A stretch of 64,000 nt of DNA from Phallusia mammillata (lineage: Eukaryota > Chordata > Ascidiacea > Phlebobranchia > Ascidiidae). Positions 1-49,420 of this stretch are shown here, piece by piece. The stretch is from the NCBI GenBank assembly GCA_003260075.1, contig QLIY01000067.1:1-64000 (forward strand). The letters run 5' to 3'. The notes beneath the pieces were generated by a model. It was not told where the DNA came from, did no database searches, and saw only the letters and a program-made list of their open reading frames with translations. The position numbers were made by a program, and so were the translations under genes. Each line of letters starts with the position of its first letter. Positions within the stretch are counted from its first letter, which is position 1.

Positions 1-1444
1 AAAACTTTAGTGCAGGGTTGCACAACCATTTTGCTAGGACGGCCGCATCGGCAGATTCTTATTTCATCAACGGCCGCCATTCACCTGCTTATTTTTGTTT
101 TAAAATACTTGATAGCGCCCAAAAAGTCCAGATTAATTTCTGGCTCGGTGCGTAAATTGTACTGCACTGCGAGGAGATCCCCCCCCCCGGACGGCCGCAT
201 CGGCAGATTCTTATTTCACCAACGGCCGACATTTACCTGCTTATTTTTATTTTAAAATACTTGGTAGCGCCCAAAAAGTCCAGATTAATTTCTGGCTCGG
301 TGCGTAAATTGTACTGCACTGCGAGGAGATCAGTCTTAAGTGTTTATGATGTCATAATCTATATTGTGATGCTTGTGGTAACTGTTTTATTCGCATTGTT
401 GGCACACAATAGGCGTACAAACAGTCTGACACATATGGTTATTAGGCTGGTAATACTCCACAAAAACTGTTTAGAGCAGTTTAAAACATCCCTGCCTGAG
501 TTTAACCTTCCAATGTACAAATTGCCGTTTTTAGCGACTATAGACCCTAAAGTTTGACAAAAACGAGTATTTGTATTGTACTTCGAAAAGACCTTCGTCG
601 AACCCCTGATTAGGCGTTGTGGAACCCCTGGGGTTCGATCGAACCCCGGTTAAGAACCACTGATTTATAACGTTATGCGAAGTCTTACGTTACGCGCAAT
701 TGATATGAAAACATTATCTACCAGGCAAACAGTGCAGATAGTTGTGTTTCGTTATAACTTTGGTTTGGTGGGGTTTCAAATCGCCTCAACGATGATGTTT
801 TAAAAATCGTAATAGTGACGCTATTTTAGTCATTGCGCAGTTTTTAGTCTGAAAGATTGTGTGGTGTGGTAAGACACGTTTAAATCTTTTTGTGCTCGTA
901 AAAAAATCGGTTTCGGCCTAAACCAAATCTTTAAGAATGTTCGATTCGGTCGAATAAGTTCGGCAAACCGAATTTTCGGAACATCTGTAGTTTTAACTAG
1001 ACTCTCTGCAGAAAACTTTTTTTCGTCAATACCAACTTATCCATTGTTTACCGTGTGTGTACTAAGCGTTATACTTTTACTGTTCATTGTACATTCAGCA
1101 GGTAAAATGTAAACTTACTAAAAATAATGTTATTTGTTGCGAGACATTTTAAAAACTTTTTGCATCAACCGTTGTGGATAACTTAGCAATCAGTATCCTT
1201 GCCAACGACGAAGCCTAGTTTTGCAAAAAACTGATTATTTGGCGCTTTAAATTTAAAATAACTGTTAGACGATAGACTTGTTTCAAAGACGCAACCAAAG
1301 TAATGGAAGACGCAATCAAAGTATGTAATTATAACCTTTGAGCCATCAAATGCAACATATTTTCTTTACTTTGTTAGCAGAATATAGTACAAAACATTGA
1401 AAATGCGTTGATTTAAAAAATAAATACCACATTGTATTGGTGAA
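1..1444. other. Intergenic region upstream of the LRR gene
   Basis: No gene is recognised here. The first 331 bases are a duplicated block around a C run (separate entry). A transposon-like end lies at about 600-656, finishing in ggttaagaaccactg, which matches the hAT-type terminus CAGTGGTTCTTAACC read backwards. A stretch near 905-985 repeats variants of cggtt/ccgaa. The short ORF at 261-557 shows no recognisable domain, and its first part lies in the duplicated block, so I do not call it a gene. The promoter and 5' UTR of the LRR gene should lie in the last few hundred bases. Confidence 0.6.
37..331. repeat. Duplicated block around a 10-C run
   Basis: Block 37-178 is repeated almost exactly at 189-331, with only C's at 179-188 between them. 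The second copy continues into unique sequence. This is best read as two overlapping allelic contig ends joined by a placeholder. Confidence 0.85.
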
Positions 1445-4400
1445 ATGGGGTGTGGAACAAGCACTGAAGTATTAGTTTCGCCAAGAAATAATGAACCACC
1501 AACACAAAGCAAGAATTCTGATCCATTACCTGTTGCAAAAAATCAAATTCAGCAAAATGTGGATTGTAAAACAACAGCCAAAGAAAAAACAAAGTTTAAT
1601 AGGGATAGCAATGCACAAGAAGAAATTGTTGTGCTGGAAGAAAATGTTAATGTAGATGATTGTTATCTGGTGCAAGAATCCAATCTTCCAATTGATGATC
1701 CTGAGATTGGAATTCCTAAAAATAGAACTTTGGTCCCACAACAAGAAGCAATTGTTAACAATAGTGGCCAATCTATTGAAGGCAATCCACCCTATGATAC
1801 CAATAAAGAAAGAAGAGCAATTAAACAACAAGAACAACTCGGCATAAAAATAACCGCAAAAAAAGATTTAGATGACAAGAAATTAATTAACAATGCAGTA
1901 ACTCATGAACAAGCTAATTCAGAAGTAGAGTTGCCTGCAGAAACAGAGCAAGATGCCCTTTCAAAAATATCTCAAAATCCAGACAAACCATCCACTGATC
2001 CAGGATTTATCATCACAACATCAATTGTAAAATCTGAAACTAAAGTAGAAAATATATCATCACAAGCGAATAAACCTCAAAATGGTTCAAATGACCCGGA
2101 AAAAACAGCTGTTTCTTTGACCAACAATGTTGAAATATCAAAGAGCACAAACACCAGGAATAGCAGCAGATGTAGCAATAATTCAAGTGAATCTAGTTTT
2201 GTCGACATAGATGCTGCTGAAAACCTTTTAAGCGGCATTTTAGTAAACGATGTTATTGCATCTCTGACAACAGAACCTATTTCCAATTCCCCACGTCACA
2301 ATGAGCAACATGATAAAGGTGAAGATGGCAAGATTTTGACAAAGCACAGTATTGAGGCCCATTCTGAGCCCCCAGTGGAGGAAAAACAAAATCCTGCCCA
2401 TGAACTTTTAGTAGAAAAAGTGGAGAAAAAGGTTCAAATTATTGCACCAAGCTCAGGACCATCAGTTTCACCCAAACCAGTCTTTAAATATTCAGACACA
2501 GAAGACGACATTAAGTTGCATGCTTACATGCGTTTAGCCTGCAACATAACTGACAACCAACAGCTAATATCAGCAGCATCAAAGGCAAATGCTCTGTATC
2601 TTGAAAGGTCATTGAGTGTGGTTGCAGAAATAGTGGCAGCAATGCCTATGTTGAAAAAGTTGGACATTAGCGGAAACCATTCTGGTCCAGTTTCAGTTCG
2701 TGCAATTTTAACAGTTCTTACTGCGCATAACTGTGTAGAGTACCTTGACCTGTCAGACAACATGGCGGATGCAGAATGTGCAGAACATCTGGGAAGATTC
2801 ATATCTAGCAGCAAAAACCTAAGATGGCTAAATATTGCAAGTAATAATTTTGGTAAAGAGTCCCTCAACAGGTGCCTTTCAACATCTGTTAGTGCCTCAG
2901 AGTCCCTTACATATTTAGATGTTAGTGGATGCGGTGCAATAAATCTTCATGGACTATTTGAAGCAATTAGACAAGGGTATTCGAACTCAACACTGCCTTT
3001 AAGTTATCTTGACATATCAAACAATCATGTCAATGATGGCCAACAGCTTGGTATTGATCTGTCTTTAATCCTGGAGAACTCCAATTGCTGTTTGACATCT
3101 TTAAATCTAAACAGCATAGGATTAAATGCTTGTGGTTGGGAAACACTGGCTACAGGGGTGCAGGGAAACTCCTCACTAACTGGACTAAACATCGGAGGGT
3201 CACAAAACGAAACAAGCAATTTAAATTCATTAGTCAAGATGATTGCTGTTTCCAATACAGTTGACAAGCTTTGCCTAGCTGGTGTTAAATTGAAAGATGA
3301 ACAGCCATTTGGTGATGATCCTCTTCCACCATTACAAGTCAAGAATCTTGATGTTAGCAACTGTGGCCTTGTTGATGAAGTTTTTGTAAAATTAGCCAAA
3401 TCCTCGCCTGGTTGTTTAGGCAGATTGGAGGTGCTTAATTTAACTGGAAATGTAGAGATTTCATCTTTGGGACTGGAAACAGTAGACATCATTTGCTCAG
3501 GAGGTGCATCCTCGAATGTTAAAAGCCTGACTTTATCACTCCTTGATGTGGAGTATCTGCCTAGCCTTCTTGCCAAATGTTTTCTGAATTTAACCAGCCT
3601 TAACTTAAGGAAGTCAAGAATAACACCAGCATCTCTTATTAGTCTGTCCACAATCCCCCAGACACTCAAACACTTTTCAATGGATGGAATAAAATTAAGC
3701 AACACAGGAGTTTTATCAGCGATTCTTGGTTCAGAGTCAAAGCATCATTTTGAAACTCTTGGTCTTGGAAACTGTGGTATTACAGATACTGATGCCATGC
3801 CTGTTTCGGAAGCTCTTGGCCACATTGGTTCACCACTACAAAATCTTTGCAGCCTTGACCTTTCATCAAACAGGCTGACGGAATCCACTTTGGTGTCTAT
3901 GGCAGACCATCTAACGAGAGCACCAAACCATCCATTAAAAATGTTAGATGTGTCTAACAATACTATAAAGGATAATGGAGCAGATGTCCTCTCCAAATCG
4001 ATCATGTCAGCATCTTCATATTCCAGCATGCAAACAGTTTCAATTGCCAATAACCATCTTACTTGCCCTGGTTTAACTTGTCTTGTGAGTGCATTTAGAA
4101 GTGGTGAAGCACAAAGAGGTCTTGTGTCTTTGGACGTAAGCAACCAAAAGACTGGATTGGATGATGATGAAACAAACGACATCCTTACATCTTTGGCATC
4201 TGCACTTGGTATTGACATTGAAGGCAACAATGAAAATATACCTGCATTGCCAGTAAAACTAATTGCAAACCTTACTGGTTTAGGAGGCTCAGTCAGCACT
4301 GCTGTAAAAGCATTGAACTCTGCTGCAATCAAGACTGATTTTAGCAAGGTGTGCCAAGATTCAGCAAAGTTGGGGGACTTTCTTTATGTAGGAGCGGGAC

Positions 4401-5139
4401 TAGAAAAAAATATGGGTCTTGACACAACAGAAAAGTTGTGTGCATCATTTTCATCAGCAGAGTGGAGTGGAATAATTGGTTCTGATGCCCCTGCTTGGCT
4501 TAAAGTGGACAAGGACAGACAAAGAGGTGTGTATATCAACCAATTGCCTGCCACTGCCACTGTACAAAGACTAGAAGGAATGCTTGAAATGGAGGCGGAC
4601 TGCCAAGTTAGTGATGTCTACATCGTCAAGGATCCAATAATGAGAAAACCAACTGGTGCAGCATGGGTTCTCTTTGCAACAGATAACTGCGTTCAGAAAG
4701 TTCTAGACTGGTGCCATGACGGAGAAGCAGTGATGTATGGAACAGCGTTTTCTGTCAGTCCCCCCCCCCAATGGAGGCGGACTGCCAAGTTAGTGATGTC
4801 TACATCGTCAAGGATCCGATAATGAGAAAACCGACTGGTGCAGCATGGGTTCTCTTTGCAACAGATGAGTGTGTTCAGAAAGTTCTAAACTGGTGCTGTG
4901 ACGGAGAAGCAGTAATGTATGGAACAGCATTTTCTGTCAGTAGGTTACTGGTGGACATAGTTGATGAACAGCAAGGCGCACAGACACTTGCTAAGCGGGA
5001 CCTCATTGTCCGTGAGCAACAGAGGAAAGAAAATGAACTCAAGGATCAAAAAATGCTTGAAGAGAGCCAAAAACTAGCTGACGAACGCGCAGCTTATAGA
5101 GAAGCACATCCTGCATATCAGGATGGACGGATTTGGTGA
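1445..5139 (+). CDS. Leucine-rich-repeat protein with N-terminal MGC and C-terminal RRM-like domain (frame broken by assembly duplication)
   Basis: A single long open frame starts at the ATG at 1445. The protein begins MGCGTS: Gly2 and Cys3 fit N-myristoylation plus palmitoylation, so membrane anchoring is likely. Residues about 10-350 are polar and low in complexity. From about residue 400 to 900 there are some 15 leucine-rich repeats of the ribonuclease-inhibitor type (LKKLDISGN near 401, VEYLDLSDN near 431, LCSLDLSSN near 800, LKMLDVSNN near 832). Residues about 1027-1104 look like an RNA-recognition-motif fold (GVYINQLPA, then GAAWVLFAT). As given, the frame shifts at the C run at 4760-4769 and stops at 4822. 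The second copy of the block (4770-4941) restores the frame and continues to TGA at 5137-5139 with a charged, helical tail. Without the extra copy the product would be about 1170 residues. Orthology and function are not recognised. Confidence 0.85.
4588..4941. repeat. Duplicated block around a 10-C run inside the LRR coding region
   Basis: Block 4588-4759 recurs at 4770-4941 (172 bp each) with C's at 4760-4769. The copies differ at roughly 11 positions, and a few of these change amino acids (DNC/DEC, LDW/LNW, CHD/CCD). The run causes a frameshift in an otherwise intact frame. Two alleles joined end to end explain it better than a real duplication. Confidence 0.9.
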
Positions 5140-6199
5140 CTTTTTATAATTTAGTGTTTAAACTTGCCTTCTACATGTAATGTGTCACTGTGATATCACC
5201 CTGTGTCCAAATATGTACTTTCCTTTGTATCTATTTACCTACATGCCAAAGTACCTGATATAAAATGTATTTTTTCTATGCTTGTCTGTGTAAATGGTTC
5301 CTTTTTTGCCTGTTTTACAAATAATATTTGTTTAAAACAAACAAAAGCATTGGTTTTGTGACTTGCCTGTGAATCTTTGGTGCAATATTTACAACCTGTG
5401 GTTTTCATAGGTCCATGTGGGGAAAATATAAATAAGAGTTTTTGAAGTTAGGTCTTTTAAAAAAGAAGTTGATAGTAGATCCAGAAAGTGGACAGATTTC
5501 TGAAAAGTGTTTGTTACTAATAAAGGTGGGTTATAGTAGATTCAGATTATCAAGGTCAACTTCCATCAACATTTCTGTTGTTGGTTACTTCATTTGAACC
5601 CCAACAATCATTTGAGATCAAACAATTCTGTAAAGGAAATCAAGGCATGAACCTTGTAAGTACAAACATAACTGCTAAAGAACTTGTGTACAGTGAACAT
5701 ATTTTGTATATGTTTTAAAAAAACTTATTATTACCATTTCTTTCAAACCAAATTCGAAATAAGGGTTTGAACATATGTAAATCGGCACAAAGTCATTTAC
5801 CCAAGCATAATGAAAAACTAACACAAATTTGTTTTACGTTCAATTTTTTATTTGAAAGTAAAATAAATCTCACTTCTCATAAACATGAAGGACAAAACCC
5901 CCCCCCCCCGAAATAAGGGTTTGAACATATGTAAATCGGCACAAAGTCATTTACCCGAGCATAATGAAAAACTAACACAAATTTGTTTTGCATTGAATTT
6001 TTTATTTGAAAGTAAAATAAATCTCACTTCTCATCAACATGAAGGACAAAATACTAAACAAGTTCAAAAACTGTGGGGTAACCTCAGATCTCAACCACAC
6101 ACTTTTGGAGTGCCAACATCTGATACTTAGAACAGGGGCACTTTATGCATGTGAGTTTTTGTGTATGCCGTGGAAATTTTAGAGACCATGCTGTAAGTT
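5140..6199. other. Shared 3' flank between two convergent genes
   Basis: This holds the 3' UTR of the + strand LRR gene (AT-rich, several possible polyadenylation signals after 5300) and the 3' UTR of DR1 from the other strand. Block 5756-5897 is repeated at 5910-6051 around C's at 5898-5909. No other gene is seen. Confidence 0.6.
5756..6051. repeat. Duplicated block around a 12-C run
   Basis: Block 5756-5897 recurs at 5910-6051 (142 bp each) with only C's between. Same pattern as the other short C runs. Confidence 0.85.
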
Positions 6200-6322
6200 T
6201 CAACCATTTTCCTCCATGGTGTGCAGAGCTTCATTTGATTCTTGCGCTAATCCTTCTTGTTGTAATTCCATTTGCTGTTGAAACCATTCTTGTTGTTCTT
6301 GCTCCAGTTGTTGCTGCCGAGC
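6200..6322 (-). CDS. DR1: DR1 terminal coding exon
   Basis: Follows the acceptor ttttag. Encodes a glutamine-rich tail (ARQQQLEQEQQEWFQQQ and onward) ending MEENG, with the stop at 6200-6202. It matches the QEWLQ region of vertebrate DR1. Confidence 0.92.
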   Translation of the reverse strand, partial: ARQQQLEQEQQEWFQQQMELQQEGLAQESNEALHTMEENG

Positions 6323-8537
6323 CTAAAAATGAAGACACAGTTCATACAAATGTATGTCTAAAAATATTAAATGTTTAAAAGTGGGATCATGGAGTCATTT
6401 TAAGTGTGTGTGACTTGTCGTAAGATAAACATACATTCATATCTGGAGTAAGCCCTAAAGTGTTCATGCAGACCAGCAATCACAGCGATACTCACATCTA
6501 AATCATAGTATGGCAGGCCTATTAAAGGCGTTATACCGATCAGCCGGTGACTCAAGCAATCTCATATAGTAAGGCACAGGCTAAAAATCTAGCCTGCGGT
6601 AAGATTCGAACCCACAACAGGAGACTTTCCAGGACTTGGGCTCTACTAAATGGGATACACAGGCTGTAGTGAACCCGCCGACAGTTGAATTACAAGCACC
6701 GTTGATCAATAGTCAAACTGGCGATTCCCTACTACAAAGCTGTCATGTGCAGCATACAAGGCAGGCAACTATGTTTGTGATTTAATTTCTACATTGGAAG
6801 GAAATACACTTAATGTAAAAACTGTCAAAGCTGTTGGGGTGAGGGTTTGCAACAAAATACAATTGTAATCTAATGCTATATACTTCAACCAGCCCAAAAT
6901 GCTCACATGAAACAATATGCAGTAACCAGTACCATGCCGTATTAATTTAAGTCACCTGTGCAAACAGTTCTTGTTGTTGCCTTAAAAGTTCCTCTTCAGG
7001 TATTCCCAGGTTTTCAAGTCTGCTGCTCCCCCTTCTTTTCTTCAAAGCAACATGTTTGCATTCCACCAACACTTCTCTGCACTCTTCCACATACGAACCA
7101 AAACCCAGACTTTCTAACGCTGTGTATAAGTTATATGACTTGATTCATTCATGATAAAAGAATCACCCCCCCCCCGACAAAAACAATATGTGTCCCCTTC
7201 AGGGAAGGGGACCCATAAAAATCTACCATGCAGTAGGATTTGAATTTGCAACAAGATCCTTTCCAAGACTGGAGATTGCACCGAAAGTCGAATTATAACC
7301 ACAATTAAACAATGGTTGTGGGCAACCCCCTACTACAAAAGCTGTGTGGCATACAAGGCAGGCAACAGTGTTTGTGTCATGACTTCTGAAAATTAAAAAC
7401 TGTCAAGGCTGTAGGGTTGAGGGCTTGTAACAAATACAATTATAATCCGATGGTATATATTTACTCCAGTGAGCCGAGTATGCTCATATGTTATAATTTG
7501 CTGTGACTAGTACCATGCTATATCAATTCAAGTCACCTGTGCAAACAGTTCTTGTTGTTGCCTTAAAAGTTCCTCTTCAGGTATTCCAAGGTTTTCAAGT
7601 CTGCTACTTCCTCTTCTTTTCTTCAAAGCAACATGTTTGCATTCCACCAGCACTTCTCTGCATTCTTCCACATACGAACCAAAACCAAGACTTTCTAATG
7701 CTGTGTATAAGTTATATGACTTGATTTATTCATGAGAAAAGAATCGAATACAAAAAAATGCAAAAAATGTTTCAGCACTTTAATGTCTTAAAAAGGCAAA
7801 GAACATTATGTCAAAACATCAAATTCATACAGCTTTATGAGATATAGTGGAAGGCATCAGTTTTGTTTAGGTATCTATTCTGCTACACAGTTTTTGGTAA
7901 TGGTGCAATGAAGTTTCAAATTGACTAAACAAATGTTTAAATGTGCTGTTTGGTCGTTGTTTTGTTTTCAGCCTCAACTTTGTGGACTTTTCTGAACCAA
8001 TTAAGGCGAATTCAGTGCATCACCAGTTTTCAGCTCTACAATGTTCTTATGAAATTATGTTGTTATGAAACTACGGATGTTGTGTTAAACGCTGTCAAAA
8101 CTAGTATTTTTGGTCGTTTTAAGTCAGTTACATAAACAAACCAAGGGTCATAATTACTTTTGCTATTTTTTTAAAAAGAAAAGAAGAAAATGAGTACCAT
8201 TATTTATGATTTACAGAAATATATTTAACATGAAATTTGCATGCTTACCATCAAGAACATGCTCAGGCATTATTGTCTTTTTTGTGTTTTTGTTGCAAAT
8301 TTCATTGGCCTCTGACGACACAAGGTGAATGAACTCGTTGCAACACGTCACAATCAACTCACGAGCTTCATTGGAAACTCTTACCTTCGTGAAAAAGCAA
8401 GAAAAATACAACATTTGAACGAAGTTTAATTTGTTTGTAAGTTCTTTACTATTTCAGAAGTATACCTGTGGTAATGTTTCTCTGATAAGCTTATTAATTG
8501 CAGCTCTTGGCAGATTTAAATCATCTTCATCTGCCAT
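6200..8537 (-). CDS. DR1: DR1 / NC2-beta, histone-fold transcriptional repressor subunit
   Basis: Four exons on the - strand join in frame: 8466-8537, 8249-8384, 7537-7700 and 6200-6322 (495 nt, 164 aa plus stop). The product starts MADEDDLNLPRAAINKLI and contains EFIHLVSSEANEICNK, near-identical to vertebrate DR1, followed by the ALESLGFGSY and RRQQQ-type glutamine-rich tail. DR1 is the H2B-like partner that pairs with DRAP1. The complex binds TBP on promoter DNA and blocks TFIIA/TFIIB entry; DR1 is also a subunit of the ATAC acetyltransferase complex. The histone fold spans about residues 8-90. Length is close to the 176 aa human protein, with a shorter tail. The third coding exon occurs twice (7537-7700 and 6956-7119) because of an allelic duplication; only one copy should be used. 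The gene is convergent with the LRR gene. Confidence 0.97.
6446..6545 (+). repeat. Dispersed SINE-like repeat fragment
   Basis: Contains taagccctaaagtgttcatg and, further on, ggcaggcctattaaaggcgt. Variants of these two modules recur near 17340, 17515, 23640, 31978 and 43430, so this is a multicopy element. The family is not identified. Confidence 0.5.
6956..7119 (-). pseudogene. DR1: Second (allelic) copy of DR1 exon 3
   Basis: Same length and splice sites as 7537-7700. About 8 of 164 bases differ, and the translation is identical. Using both copies would insert 164 nt and shift the frame. I read it as the other allele retained by the assembly, not as an alternative exon. Confidence 0.85.
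7537..7700 (-). CDS. DR1: DR1 coding exon 3 (copy used in the model)
   Basis: Encodes ALESLGFGSY through QQQELFAQ. The acceptor cacag lies just above 7700 and the donor cag|gtgact at 7535-7536. In frame with exons 2 and 4. Confidence 0.95.
8249..8384 (-). CDS. DR1: DR1 coding exon 2 (histone-fold core)
   Basis: Encodes VRVSNEARELIV through EHVLD, the central histone-fold helix. The acceptor is a gaag after a T-rich tract, and the donor is tg|gtaagc. Leaves one base for the next codon. Confidence 0.94.
8466..8537 (-). CDS. DR1: DR1 coding exon 1
   Basis: Begins at the ATG at 8535-8537 and encodes 24 residues ending ETLPQ. The donor cag|gtata follows at 8464-8465. Phase 0. Confidence 0.95.
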
Positions 8538-11499
8538 TGGCTCGTGTTAATAAAACTTCTTGCAAAAACAGCTCTTAAAAACAGCAAAAATATTATTATT
8601 CTTTTAATGTATTTTTCTTTCAGTCGTATATACGCCATAGAAATTACACACAAATATAATATTTCTATGAGGAAAGCATCACAGAGTTACAGACACTAAT
8701 AAAAAACAAGACCTCTTTTATGTTTAATTATTACTGTGTGGCTTAAATTTCAGATCAATACCCCGATCTCAAATCTATGTTCCTAAATTTTAAACTACGT
8801 AACCTAAACAAAACTTGAAAACTAAACTTACAAATCCTGAACAATTTTTTATTGGCTTTGTTGCTTGGCTATGTAGGTCACATGTTGGTAATTTAAAGAT
8901 TCTAAAATGCAGAAATTGAAGTTAACGGTGCAGCTGCAACATCTGACAGCCGATTTTTAGACCTTAAAGTCTCAACGTTGCGCAGCTATTTTCGGTAGCC
9001 TACTAGTGAATATTTTAGCGCAACTGCGCTGCTACGTTTTGTTTAACTTGGCAAAATAAACTTAACTAAAATAAACTGGGCCTTAACAAGTTTTCAATTT
9101 ATTAATTGAACATTAATGACTTCAACACATAAAGACACCAACATATTTAGTATCAATCCACCAGTATATTTTAGTATAAGCTTCAAGTCTCAACGTTGCG
9201 AAGCTACTTCCAGTCCTGGTGAATATTTATGCGCAGTTGCGCTGCTAAATTGTGTTCAAAATTGCGCAACAAACTTAACTCAACTCAGATCCGTTGAATA
9301 GGGGCTGAATTTCTGATCGTGTTGGACTCGAACTTGGCAGTTCACGCGTTTTCAATCCACTAACTGTTCCAAATATTGACGACTTCAACACATAATGACA
9401 CCAACATATTAGCATCAATCCACCAGTATATTTCAACGGTATCAAATATACTTGCGCATGAACCAGTTAACACACAGCAATGGCTTGGCCACAAAAACAG
9501 TCGAATAGGAAAAGCAGAGGACTGACCAAAGTGGAAAACCACGGTTTAAAAGCATGAGAATTACAAAGCGCGCCATTTTTGATTGGATCTTGAAAGGCAA
9601 AATAAACACATATTCGCATACCACATCATATGCGGAATAATGTCAGGTCTGAAATATTAACATCGTGAACTTTTAGGTACAAACACGATAATAGAAAAGT
9701 AGGCTTCTGTTTTTTTCCTATTGTGAGCAAATAGACACATGTACACAGTCGGCATGCAACCAATATACTTATACACGTATTAGGGGCATAAAACTAACGT
9801 GGTAATTTTTTTGTGGCAATAAAATCAAGGGGAATTAAAAATTAAGAAAAGTACCCACAATTGTTAATCCATGGGTCTATTTTTTATTCACACAAGAAAA
9901 AAGGTTTTGGATATTTTTCACAAATTATACATTCCGTCACCATTTGACGTGGTAATTGGAAACGAATGATGACGTAACAAGTTTATGACGTACCGATCGC
10001 TAAAAGGCCCGTTTTCTATGACAACATTAAGGAACGATAAACATAATGGAGTCTGTGAGCACTTGAAAAATTGCGCAGAAAAAAGCGTATTAACGGCTTT
10101 ATTACCTATACTGTATAAGCGTCGTAGAAAAAAGGCTAATAATGAACGCAAGGACAAAATACAAAGCCACAAAACGATCAGCGATGAACAAAGGTGTCTT
10201 GAAACGTGGGGTTTGGCAAGGTCTAGTTTTGTTTAGCGTGAAAATTTCAGCAGAAACTCAGTGGGACTAAAGATGCGTGAACTTTCCTGGAATAGAAGTG
10301 ACGAAGTTTTGGTTAGACCATGCTGCAACGCCTGTCGCATACATTACACGTCACACTGACAACACATAAAATGACTCAGCATAAAAATAAATGACGCAGC
10401 AGGAACTTGCCCAATGGCACTGGGTGAAAAAGCAAAATCGAAAAAAATACATGTAGGAACTTTTTGAATTGTTTGAAAGGAACAAAATGACTAGTGAATT
10501 TAAAAGCAGAGGAACTAAGTTATTGATAAAACAGCGACGGGTGGGCACCAGTATAGGAAACTTTTATTTAGCACAAAATTTGGTGGCATAGTTAAAAGCG
10601 TGAAGGGTTTTAGCACTTTAGAAGCAAAAGACGACATTGAATGAAAAATAGGAACTGCTTTTTTTGCAGGCCTGAACTTTTATCGGAAAAAGGCAAAAGG
10701 CGATTCGAGCATAAGGTACTACATAGCAAAGAATTACGCGTGTTTTAACGTCGTCAGCACCGCTTATGACACAATAACAGGTCCGGTAGAGTGACGAAAT
10801 AATTCCTTCGAGCACAGGATACGAAAAGATGCTGTTATGAGTGAGCCGGGGCGATTTTAAATCCATTGTGCAAAGTTTAAGCGACATTCGTTTAGCTAAG
10901 ATGCTGTGAATGTAACGTAAATATGAAAGAAAAGTTTAAGCTGTTACGAAATTAGACGTCATACTTTACTGTGTCGTCATAGTACGAGCTATTGTGACAC
11001 CTTGGGGAAATAAAAACATCTTTTACATGTTATACATCGACGAGAAATATATCTGATTTGAAAAAGAAATATATAAAAGACCCATGTGTTTCTATAAATG
11101 TTTTACATCTTCTAGTAACGACCGAGGGTTGTATATTAGACGGTTTTGTATGTTCCTAGTTAATGTGGAACTATATTTACCCACTTTCGATATGGATTTC
11201 GAAAAACAAGACTTTCAAGTATGCGAAAGCAACGCACCACACACATATAGAGAAATTAAGTAAGATATCGTCGTATACTCAACTTGTGGCATTTGAATTT
11301 TCATCTTAGGCAAAACAATGGCACCTGTTCCTGGTTGCACTTAAAACGAGGCACCTTGATAATGTTCGAGTCAGCCGGTGGGCGTGGTGGAGGTGTGGTT
11401 AAGTCACGTAAGCCTCTTCGTCAGAGCAGTCGCTGCATAGGAGATGAGACACGGGGAGACGACACTATTTTTGCGAGGGTGACGTAACACGCAATGACG
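8538..11499. other. Intergenic region between DR1 and BCL11
   Basis: DR1 (start at 8537) reads away from BCL11's 3' end. The region holds repeated pieces: caacgttgcg(c/a)agcta at about 8972 and 9190, and a roughly 60 bp module at 9118-9175 repeated at 9380-9436. A tRNA-like B-box (ggactcgaact) lies at about 9323. The BCL11 3' UTR lies in the last several hundred bases. No further gene is seen. Confidence 0.55.
9118..9436. repeat. Local direct repeat, not associated with a C run
   Basis: The module beginning gacttcaacacataa at about 9118 recurs at about 9380 with several differences and reads through agtatattt in both copies. A short GC-containing module with caacgttgcg lies between and before. 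It looks like overlapping SINE copies. Confidence 0.5.
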
Positions 11500-48991
<37,492 letters not shown>

Positions 48992-49420
48992 ATCAGAGTC
49001 GATGCATTTTTATCTCCCATTACAGCTTGCCTAAGCGACGCAGTGTACTTGACATTACTGGCCAGACCAGTGGGTCGAATTTAAGTCGACAACATTGTAC
49101 AGCTTTGCTCTCTCTCTCTTTTCCTCTTTTCTCTCTCTAGGCTTTTTGTTCTTCTTCGCCTCTGCGATGACCGCGCATCGCCAAGCGCTCCGCCGTTTGT
49201 TTATTACTCGTGAATGTCCCCCGAAGTGTGTGTGCGCACTCGCCGAGCGCGCGGTTCATTGCCTGCTGCCGCGCGTAAGTTCAAGTACAGGCCTTGCTAC
49301 GTGATGCAAGTCGACACTATCGCCCACGAAACCACTGCCTGGTCGTTCGGTGGCGCGGTACTCTGCGCGGGAATACCTCCTAAAACAAAGCTTGTTTATC
49401 ATTTTTCTCTTGTTGAGCCC
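48992..49420 (-). promoter_or_regulatory. BCL11: Probable BCL11 5' UTR and promoter region
   Basis: Directly upstream of the BCL11 ATG. The stretch is richer in G+C and CpG than its surroundings. A 35 bp polypurine tract at about 49107-49141 (GAGAG repeats on the gene strand) resembles GAGA-type promoter elements. No convincing TATA box was found. On the + strand the same tract ends in ctctctctag and could mimic a splice acceptor; no + strand gene follows. Confidence 0.4.

Larger units (their letters stand above)
6575..7744. repeat. Large duplicated block around a 10-C run (contains DR1 exon 3)
   Basis: Roughly 6575-7165 aligns with 7176-7744, with C's at 7166-7175. The exonic part differs only at synonymous sites, while the intronic parts show indels and more changes. 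That pattern is expected of two alleles under normal selection. The left edge is approximate. Confidence 0.85.

Noticed and set aside
261-557. 98-codon frame at the left end
   Set aside because: It starts inside a duplicated block, and no domain is recognised.
2077-4347. Minus-strand frames across the LRR gene
   Set aside because: Complement-strand shadows of a long coding region.
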